A stretch of 7,949 nucleotides of DNA from Bacteroidales bacterium (GTDB lineage Bacteria > Bacteroidota > Bacteroidia > Bacteroidales > UBA10428): NCBI GenBank assembly GCA_016938095.1, contig JAFGVG010000344.1, forward strand, positions 1 through 7,949, in the 5' to 3' direction. Both the position numbers and the translations under genes were made by a program. Every line of letters begins with the position of its first letter. Within the stretch, counting starts at the first letter, position 1. Below are positions 1 through 5,469 of the stretch, one piece after another. The notes below the pieces were generated by a model, which saw only the letters and a list, made by a program, of their open reading frames with translations, ran no database searches and was not told the DNA's origin.

Positions 1-1
1 G

Positions 2-1687
2 GCAGGAAGCACTACCCCGTTGTCGGCGGTGGATATTCCCAATCCTGTTTTCAACACTTATTTGCGGGGAAATTATGGACTCAGCCTTACGGTTACCGAC
101 AGTCACGGTTGCCAGGCCAGGGATTCCATTACCTTATTTAACGATTCACCTCTTTCGTCATTTGTTTCCGATGCAAAGCCCGGCTGTAGTCCGGTTACCG
201 TTAACTTCACCAACCAATCGGACTATGCAACAGATTTCCTTTGGGATTTTGGCGATGGTTCAACCGGAACGGAAGTTGATCCGGTGCATACCTTTGCAAA
301 CCATACCAGTTCGGTACAGTATTATAATGTAAGACTGACGGCAATATCCTCAAACAATTGCACCCACACGGCAAACGAATACATAACCGTATACCCGAAT
401 CCGGAGTTATCCATTACCACTTATCCCGAGAAGGCCTGTGCACCGGCTGACATATTACTTTCTTCCACACCCGGAGGCAGATCGTATTTCTGGAATTTCG
501 GGGATGGGGAGGAAATCTCAGGCGATTTTAATGTATTGCATACTTTTAATAATAAAACAGACAAGGATACCGTTTATGCCATTGAATTAATTTCAACTTC
601 ATTTTTTGGCTGTGAAGATACGGCGACTACCCTGATCACGGTTCATCCTTCACCGCTGGCATCTTTTGATGCCGATCCGTTAACCCAAATGATACCGGAT
701 GTGACGGTAAGTTTTACCAATACCACCGAAGCCGGCAACTGGAACTACCTGTGGCGCTTTGGTGACGGTCAGACTTCGCCATTGCGCGACCCCGGGCAGC
801 ATAGTTACCCTGGTACAGGAGAATACATGGTAACCCTTGTGGTAAGCGGAGAGCATTGTACCGACAGTGTATGGACAAATACTAAAATTGTTCCCCATCC
901 CCCTGTGGCCTTGTTTAACCCGGTGGAACCAGGTTGTATGCCGCTGACGGTTCAGTTTGAAAACACGTCCATGTATTCGACTTCTTTTTTGTGGGAGTTT
1001 GGCGATGGTGCGGTATCCAATAAACCCGACCCTGAATATACTTACTACGAGTGGGGGACCTATAAAATTAAGCTTACTGCCTGGGGCGAAGATGGAACCA
1101 CCGATTCATACAGTGTAAACAACGATGTTTATGTTTTACCCAATGCCTATTTTGACATTGCACCGCGTACGGTTTATGTAAACGAACAATCGGCACATTT
1201 TTTCAATCAGACGGACAATGGCGATTATCCCGAAGCAGGCAACAAATATGCCTGGGATTTTGGCGATGGTTCAGATTTATCGTATGAGAAAAACCCTGTC
1301 CATATGTATGAAAAGGACGGGACATATGATGTTACGCTATATGTGGAAACCGATAAGGGATGCCGCGACCTTTACGAATACAGTACTGCGGTGATTGTAA
1401 AACCTACCGGGAAAATATACTTCCCGAATGTATTCAGTCCGCTTGCATCGCTGGAGGAGAACCGGACTTTTAAACCGGCCATTCTCGATTATGTTAAGGA
1501 ATATCACCTGATGATTTTCAACCGTTGGGGAGAATTGATTTTTGAAACCTATGACCAGGCAGTTGGCTGGGATGGTTACATCAACGGCAAGCTGGCCAAG
1601 GAGGATGTATATATCTGGAAGGTAGAAGGGAATTACGAAAACGGACAGGCCTTTATTGAAAAAGGCGATGTAACCTTATTGCACTGA
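2..1687 (+). CDS. PKD-repeat T9SS cargo with type B (CHU_C) C-terminal sorting domain, 3' part
   Basis: This is the C-terminal part of a large secreted or surface protein. The frame is open to the window edge (codons from position 2), so the real start lies upstream and the TTG at 20 is not the start. Numbering residues from position 20, five PKD domains are visible, each with a W-x-FGDG motif: W75, W158, W245, W325 and W412. The tail of another PKD domain precedes them (about 1-40). Residues about 464-555 form the gliding-motility CHU_C / type B sorting domain (FPNVFSP, then NRWGELIFET, GWDGYINGK and DVYIWKVEG). This domain is known to direct export by T9SS. It lacks the usual NGDGxND segment after the PNxF motif. 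Eight cysteines sit at conserved loop positions (see findings). A 21-bp stretch is identical at 242-262 and 1253-1273 and encodes the WDFGDG region. The next gene, a PorP/SprF protein, starts 3 bp after the stop, so the two are co-transcribed. The ligand or function of the stalk is unknown; adhesin-like or structural roles are guesses. Confidence 0.93.
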   Translation, partial: AGSTTPLSAVDIPNPVFNTYLRGNYGLSLTVTDSHGCQARDSITLFNDSPLSSFVSDAKPGCSPVTVNFTNQSDYATDFLWDFGDGSTGTEVDPVHTFANHTSSVQYYNVRLTAISSNNCTHTANEYITVYPNPELSITTYPEKACAPADILLSSTPGGRSYFWNFGDGEEISGDFNVLHTFNNKTDKDTVYAIELISTSFFGCEDTATTLITVHPSPLASFDADPLTQMIPDVTVSFTNTTEAGNWNYLWRFGDGQTSPLRDPGQHSYPGTGEYMVTLVVSGEHCTDSVWTNTKIVPHPPVALFNPVEPGCMPLTVQFENTSMYSTSFLWEFGDGAVSNKPDPEYTYYEWGTYKIKLTAWGEDGTTDSYSVNNDVYVLPNAYFDIAPRTVYVNEQSAHFFNQTDNGDYPEAGNKYAWDFGDGSDLSYEKNPVHMYEKDGTYDVTLYVETDKGCRDLYEYSTAVIVKPTGKIYFPNVFSPLASLEENRTFKPAILDYVKEYHLMIFNRWGELIFETYDQAVGWDGYINGKLAKEDVYIWKVEGNYENGQAFIEKGDVTLLH

Positions 1688-1690
1688 TCC

Positions 1691-2716
1691 ATGAAAAAAT
1701 ACCTGATAATCGGGGTGTTGATGTGTGGGGTATTTAGGGTATTTCCACAGGATCCTCAATTCACGCAGTTTTACTCGAATTACCTGTACCTGGCGCCTTC
1801 GTTTGCAGGATTGGCCGAAATGAACAGACTTTCATTTAATTATCGCAACCAGTGGCCCGAGATCAAATATGGTTATACGACATATTCATTTTCGTTCGAC
1901 AAGTTTATTCACAAATTCAACAGTGGTGTTGGCATACTGGCTTACCAGGATGTGGCCGGTACCGGAAGGATGAGAACCACCAGCCTGGGATTACAATATT
2001 CATTCGATTTTAGGGTAACCGAGTCACTTCATATACGGCCAGGGCTGCATTTTAACTATACTCAGCGGGGTATTGATTTTGACAGGTTGCGTTGGGCCGA
2101 TCAGTTTACCACCTCCACTAACTCTTCGGGGTCCAGCGGGGTGCTTATCAATCCAACTTCGGGCGAAACCAGGCCCCTTGAAAGGGTTGGTGACATTGAT
2201 TTTTCAACTTCCTTACTCGGTTATTCCGAAAAGTTATGGCTTGGACTTTGCGTTGATCACCTGTTAAGGCCAAATCAGTCGCTTTACCTGTATGAAGATG
2301 ATGAAGAAAACCTTGCCAAAATCCCGATACGTTATTCGTTTTACGGTGGGGTGAAATTTGTCCGTCCTGAGCGATTGTTGAGGCCATTGCCCACCACTAT
2401 TCAACTGGCTTTTCTATATAGGCAGCAACAGCAGTTCCGGCAGCTCGACCTTGGCGTTTACTGGCATTATAGCCCGTTGGTTATGGGTTTTTGGTACAGG
2501 GGAATTCCGCTGTATAAAGAAGTATTCAACAGAGATGCATTTACCCTGTTAATAGGTTACAAAACCAAGGAACTTAATATTGGGTACAGCTATGATTTTA
2601 CCATTTCGAGGTTGATTACCAATACCGGTGGGGCACACGAGGTATCTGTCAGCTACATGTTCAAAACAAAACCTATAAAGCGTAGGGTTAAAATGGTTCC
2701 CTGTCCTGATTTTTAG
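1691..2716 (+). CDS. PorP/SprF family type IX secretion outer-membrane protein
   Basis: A 341-residue protein with the usual length and architecture of the PorP/SprF family. It has an N-terminal signal peptide (MKKYLIIGVLMCGVF, cleavage probably near residue 20), then the hallmark start of the mature protein, QDPQFTQFYSNYLYLAPSFAGL. The rest alternates amphipathic strands expected of an outer-membrane beta-barrel (for example LGVYWHYSPLVMGFWYRG and ELNIGYSYDFTISRL). The end, KMVPCPDF, resembles the Pro-Cys-Pro-x-Phe tail that I recall from many family members. PorP links T9SS to PorK/L/M/N. SprF-type paralogues encoded directly downstream of type B cargo are known to be needed for export or attachment of that cargo, as with SprB/SprF in Flavobacterium. 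The 3-bp gap to the upstream PKD gene fits that partner role. No Shine-Dalgarno is seen before the ATG, which is normal for Bacteroidota. It is probably a dedicated SprF-like paralogue rather than the core PorP, because core porP normally sits with porKLMN. Confidence 0.92.
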   Translation: MKKYLIIGVLMCGVFRVFPQDPQFTQFYSNYLYLAPSFAGLAEMNRLSFNYRNQWPEIKYGYTTYSFSFDKFIHKFNSGVGILAYQDVAGTGRMRTTSLGLQYSFDFRVTESLHIRPGLHFNYTQRGIDFDRLRWADQFTTSTNSSGSSGVLINPTSGETRPLERVGDIDFSTSLLGYSEKLWLGLCVDHLLRPNQSLYLYEDDEENLAKIPIRYSFYGGVKFVRPERLLRPLPTTIQLAFLYRQQQQFRQLDLGVYWHYSPLVMGFWYRGIPLYKEVFNRDAFTLLIGYKTKELNIGYSYDFTISRLITNTGGAHEVSVSYMFKTKPIKRRVKMVPCPDF

Positions 2717-2719
2717 TTA

Positions 2720-2842
2720 GTGTCTGTCCATAAAGTCCCATTTGCTGCGTTACGGGTGTCCGAAAATTGCTCATTTACGAGGAGTAAACTCCGCATTTTC
2801 GGACTTCGCAAGCCTTGCAAATGAAACTCTCTGAACAGACAC
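2720..2842. repeat. 123-bp imperfect palindromic intergenic element (REP/MITE-like)
   Basis: The element is bounded by an 8-bp terminal inverted repeat, GTGTCTGT (2720-2727) and ACAGACAC (2835-2842). Further matching blocks all fall in the same register around position 2781: CATTTGC 2739-2745 with GCAAATG 2817-2823, TCCGAAAAT 2759-2767 with ATTTTCGGA 2795-2803, and TTTAC 2774-2778 with GTAAA 2784-2788. By my count about 39 of 61 symmetric positions are Watson-Crick pairs. It holds no ORF. It begins 3 bp after the porP-like stop and lies between convergent genes, so it may also serve as a two-way terminator. A TTA at 2717-2719 and at 2844-2846 could be a 3-bp target duplication, but that is weak. 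Other copies in the genome were not searched for. Confidence 0.75.
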
Positions 2843-2891
2843 ATTACCAATTAAACATTTTTGCAAATTTATTGATAGGCGCGGGTTAAAT

Positions 2892-2909
2892 AACCGTTCA
2901 ACCACGGTT
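2892..2909. terminator. Weak hairpin between convergent genes, possible terminator
   Basis: AACCGT (2892-2897) and ACGGTT (2904-2909) form a 6-bp stem with a 6-nt loop that contains the methyltransferase stop codon. On the plus strand it runs into a T tract (2908-2912), so it could stop readthrough from the porP-like gene. On the minus strand it is followed by only a short ATTTAA. The stem is short and half A/T, so the call is tentative. Confidence 0.25.
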
Positions 2910-3629
2910 TTTCATCAGAAAGGTGATATGCCGGGGTCGGTGTATCCCGGTTTTATGAAATCGGCTGATGATTTCGCGTGCTTTGTTTTCGTAGAAGTAG
3001 TAATAGTCAGTGCCCTTTAGTCCCGCTATTTTCCGTTGGAGTCGTTCTGACATGGCTTCGGTTTCGGCCTGATTCATAAGATCACCGGCCACCTCGGTAT
3101 GAATGAAATACTCCTGAAGCTGACAGGGAGCAGCTTTAATAATGTTAAGCAGTTCTTTTAAGGTATAAGGTTCGTGGTGGAAGCGTCCTTGCTGGTTGTC
3201 AATACTGGCAATAAAGCGGTGATAAATCATATAGGTTTCCTGCATTTCGGAATGGGATTCATTAAGCATTTCGTTGATGACGATGAGTCCGTCCGGGCAG
3301 AGTGTTCGTGCTGTTTCACCGAAAAGCCCGGGTAATTCTTCAATATGGTGCAGGGCATTGGACATGGTAACCGTATCGAAATAGTTGTCGGTGAAGGGCA
3401 TTGACAGCGCTGTTCCCCAAATTAAAACCACGGGTGTGCCTGAAAGGCGGGCTTTGGCCTGATCGAGCATTTCTGCATCTGAGTCGATGCCAGCAGCACT
3501 TTGCCAGGAATGAAAAGCATCGAGTGCAAATTTCAGGAATTCACCACGTCCGACGGCCACATCCAGCAATTTACCGGCTTTGAACTGGTTCAGCCGGTTT
3601 TTCAGCGTGAGCATGTTATCATAATTCAT
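2898..3629 (-). CDS. Class I SAM-dependent methyltransferase (UbiE/Methyltransf_11-like)
   Basis: A 243-residue soluble protein with the Rossmann-type SAM-binding core in its first half. Motif I is LLDVAVGRGEF (21-31). The acidic residue that would bind the ribose is D49 or D51, in GIDSD. The post-II region SMPFTDNYFDTV (76-87) is followed by SNALHHIEE (90-98) and the strand DGLIVINEM (113-121). The C-terminal half, rich in His, Tyr and Glu (for example HHEPYTLKELLNII 151-164 and TDYYYFYENKAREI 207-220), is probably the substrate-binding cap. The family methylates small molecules such as quinones or other metabolites; the substrate cannot be read from the sequence. It starts at the ATG at 3629; the next Met (residue 6) would still leave the SAM fold intact. 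It stands apart from ald by 103 bp with a candidate promoter at 3650-3680 and is convergent with the porP-like gene. It is probably its own transcription unit. Confidence 0.85.
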   Translation of the reverse strand: MNYDNMLTLKNRLNQFKAGKLLDVAVGRGEFLKFALDAFHSWQSAAGIDSDAEMLDQAKARLSGTPVVLIWGTALSMPFTDNYFDTVTMSNALHHIEELPGLFGETARTLCPDGLIVINEMLNESHSEMQETYMIYHRFIASIDNQQGRFHHEPYTLKELLNIIKAAPCQLQEYFIHTEVAGDLMNQAETEAMSERLQRKIAGLKGTDYYYFYENKAREIISRFHKTGIHRPRHITFLMKNRG

Positions 3630-3649
3630 GGATCGGGGAAGCTTTTGCT

Positions 3650-3680
3650 TAAAAATAACGATTCACAAGCCGGATAACAA
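3650..3680 (-). promoter_or_regulatory. Candidate Bacteroidota-type promoter for the methyltransferase gene
   Basis: Reading the minus strand, TTG (3680-3678), a 20-nt spacer and TATTTTTA (3657-3650) resemble the Bacteroidota sigma consensus TTG-N17-23-TAnnTTTG, with the final G replaced by A. The box ends 20 nt before the ATG, leaving a short leader. This is by motif only. Confidence 0.35.
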
Positions 3681-3732
3681 TGGTATTTATCATCCCTTAC
3701 AGAGAAAACCGCGTGGGGTAAAACAGCCTTTT

Positions 3733-4956
3733 TCAGAAAGCGGCCATCAACAGATCGATGTTTTTGGATGGAATGTCCAACTGGTTTCCAATGTACTCGT
3801 TGGTTAAAATGCCATTGTATATGTAAACGCTATTCCGGACGCCCAGATTTGCTTTCAGAAAGGGCTTGAATCCGCCTGAGCTGCCAACGGTAACCAATAT
3901 AGGGGAAAGGATGTTGCTGAGCGCGATGGAGGCTGTACGGGCAACTCTCGAAGGAAGATTAGGAACAGCAAAGTGGATGACATTGTGTTTAATATACATG
4001 GCATCCTGCAGTGTACGGTATTCGGAGGTTTCGATACAACCTCCCATATCAATGCTCAGGTCAATGATTACCGAACCTTTTTTCATATCTTTTACCATGT
4101 CCTCGGTGACAAAATAACGTGGGCCGGTATCCCAGAGGTTTAGGGCGCCGATAACCACGTCAGCGGATTTAAGGGTACGTCGCAGTACTTTCGGATGAAA
4201 AATGGAAGTGTATAACCTGTAGCCGAGGTGACGTTGCAGTTCTTCGAGCCTTTGGGGTGAATTGTCGAATACCTTAACTACCGCTCCCAGTCCGATTGCC
4301 GCTCTGGCAGCAAATTCAGCTATTGTATCGGCACCAATGATAACAACTTCGGTAGGTGTGATACCTGAAATACCTCCCAGGAGCACACCTTTCCCACCAT
4401 TCTGGTTGCTGAGCAATTCAGCGGCAATGTTAATGGCAGATATTCCCGAAATGGCACTCATAGATTGTATCACCGGAAAACAGTTGTGTTCGTCGCGTAT
4501 TTGCTCAATGGCAAATGCAGTGACCTTTTTGTCCATCAGGCCCCTGATATACTCCTCGGTCTGCCGGCCCTGATGCATGGATGAAAGCACAACCTGGTTG
4601 CCTTTCAGCATGTCAATGTCTTTGTTTTCAAGTGGAGAAACTTTCAGGATGATATCGGCGTTTAACACTTGTTTTCGATTGTCGATGATGAAAGCGCCAC
4701 ATTCGCTGTAGTCGTTATCGTTGTAACGCGCCCCTTCTCCTGCTTTGGTTTCAAGCAACACTTCGTGACCACTGGCGACCAATACTTCAACAGCCTCTGG
4801 TGTTAACGAAACGCGTTGCTCGATTTGTTGTTTCTCGCGCGGGATGCCAATGGTAAGCTTTTTGAATTTTTTACCCATGGCAATCAGCTCCTCCTGGGGT
4901 AAAAGCCCGCCATACATTAATGGATTGCTCGAAGGTTCAGGCCGGGGATCCACCAT
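3733..4956 (-). CDS. ald: Alanine dehydrogenase (Bacteroidota type)
   Basis: A 407-residue member of the alanine dehydrogenase/PNT family, which interconverts L-alanine and pyruvate plus ammonia using NAD(H). The N-terminal domain has IGIPREKQQIEQRVSLTPEAV (37-57) with R48, ILKVSP with K105 and SSMHQGR with H128, matching the substrate-binding Arg, Lys and His of characterised enzymes. The dinucleotide domain follows (about 190-310) with acidic D231 at the end of the second strand and the catalytic-type Asp D303 in SIDMGGC. The C-terminal part has the Bacteroidota signature VPNLPSRVARTASIALSN. The extension LMYGGLLPQEELIAMGKK (13-30) matches what I recall of Bacteroidota homologues and supports the long start at 4956. 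The oddity is the nucleotide-binding loop, which reads G208-A-D-T-I-A213 rather than GAGTVG/A: the second glycine is Asp. The DNA codons confirm this. The enzyme may still be active, but cofactor binding is in question. It lies 76 bp after tsaE. Confidence 0.87.
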   Translation of the reverse strand: MVDPRPEPSSNPLMYGGLLPQEELIAMGKKFKKLTIGIPREKQQIEQRVSLTPEAVEVLVASGHEVLLETKAGEGARYNDNDYSECGAFIIDNRKQVLNADIILKVSPLENKDIDMLKGNQVVLSSMHQGRQTEEYIRGLMDKKVTAFAIEQIRDEHNCFPVIQSMSAISGISAINIAAELLSNQNGGKGVLLGGISGITPTEVVIIGADTIAEFAARAAIGLGAVVKVFDNSPQRLEELQRHLGYRLYTSIFHPKVLRRTLKSADVVIGALNLWDTGPRYFVTEDMVKDMKKGSVIIDLSIDMGGCIETSEYRTLQDAMYIKHNVIHFAVPNLPSRVARTASIALSNILSPILVTVGSSGGFKPFLKANLGVRNSVYIYNGILTNEYIGNQLDIPSKNIDLLMAAF

Positions 4957-4987
4957 AATAAAAAGGGATTTTATTAATTACAAAGAA

Positions 4988-5019
4988 CTAAGGTACTATA
5001 AAAACAATAAAACATCAAA
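4988..5019 (-). promoter_or_regulatory. Candidate promoter for ald in the AT-rich tsaE-ald gap
   Basis: Reading the minus strand, TTTG (5019-5016), a 20-nt spacer and TACCTTAG (4995-4988) match the Bacteroidota consensus TTTG-N17-23-TAnnTTTG with one mismatch in the defined positions. It would give a leader of roughly 25 nt before the ald ATG at 4956. The 76-bp gap is markedly A/T-rich compared with the genes around it. No operator or terminator is evident. Confidence 0.4.
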
Positions 5020-5032
5020 TTTTTATAAGGTG

Positions 5033-5452
5033 TTAAAGCGTCATGCGGAGCGAACGCTTACCCGTTTCGTCGGGTTCGATGGTTACCTTTGCCAATGGTT
5101 CAGGAAGCAATGATTCTGCTTTTCCGGCCCATTCGATAAATACGTAATGATTCCCATAAAAATACTCTTCGTAGCCCAGGTCAAACAATTCTTCCATCGA
5201 ATTGATCCTGTAAAGGTCGAGGTGATATATGGGTTCTCCCTGTGGTGTAACGTATTCATTCACCAGTGCAAAGGTAGGACTGTTAACCACACCGGTGGCA
5301 CCCAGTTCAGCACACAGGGCTTTGATCAGCGTGGTTTTTCCCGCACCCATCGGGCCATAAAAAGCAAATTTCCGGATGTTTCCGGCTGATGCAAGTATTT
5401 TCCTTGCGGCTAAAGGCAGATCGGTGACAGAATTCAGTTCAATGGCAATCAT
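5033..5452 (-). CDS. tsaE: tRNA t6A biosynthesis ATPase TsaE (YjeE family)
   Basis: A 139-residue cytoplasmic P-loop ATPase, a typical TsaE length. It works with TsaD and TsaB to drive threonylcarbamoyl transfer onto A37 of ANN-decoding tRNAs. The Walker A motif is FYGPMGAGKTTLIK (31-44, with K39 and T40). It is followed by the family-specific NSPTFALVNEY (57-67), IYHLDLYRI (75-83, Asp79) and VFIEWAGKAESLLP (104-117, Glu107 and Trp108). These correspond to the switch-like Thr, the Walker B Asp and the Glu-Trp pair of Escherichia coli YjeE. All key residues are present. It begins 17 bp after the porX stop codon with no Shine-Dalgarno, so it is most likely translated from the porW-porX transcript. 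The protein ends at RSLRMTL without the extra tail some homologues carry. Confidence 0.95.
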   Translation of the reverse strand: MIAIELNSVTDLPLAARKILASAGNIRKFAFYGPMGAGKTTLIKALCAELGATGVVNSPTFALVNEYVTPQGEPIYHLDLYRINSMEELFDLGYEEYFYGNHYVFIEWAGKAESLLPEPLAKVTIEPDETGKRSLRMTL

Positions 5453-5469
5453 GGGTCCGGCAGTAGTTA

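Noticed and set aside
20..22. TTG at 20 as the start of the PKD gene
   Set aside because: The frame is open upstream to the window edge and the residues before it continue naturally into a PKD domain tail, so the gene starts off-window.
1691..1750. Lipoprotein signal in the PorP-like protein (Cys at residue 12)
   Set aside because: The residues before the Cys (VLM) do not fit a lipobox, and the hydrophobic stretch continues past it. An ordinary signal peptide fits better.
2781..2792. GGAGT/ACTCC as a separate hairpin
   Set aside because: The loop would be only 2 nt, and these bases sit at the centre of the larger palindrome, where the alternative stem TTTAC/GTAAA fits better.
3540..3566. 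Loss of the first glycine in methyltransferase motif I (DVAVGRG)
   Set aside because: Ala at this place is common in UbiE-like methyltransferases (DVAxGTG), so it is not evidence of inactivity.
4262..4573. Plus-strand ORF of 103 codons opposite ald, and similar antisense ORFs at 5147-5389, 5527-5823 and 3401-3583
   Set aside because: They lie wholly opposite well-supported genes, show no recognisable domain or start context, and have compositions expected from reverse-complement reading.
4981..5007. Alternative ald promoter TTG-N16-GTTCTTTG
   Set aside because: The spacer is short for the Bacteroidota consensus and the TA of the -7 box is missing; the pair at 4988-5019 fits better.
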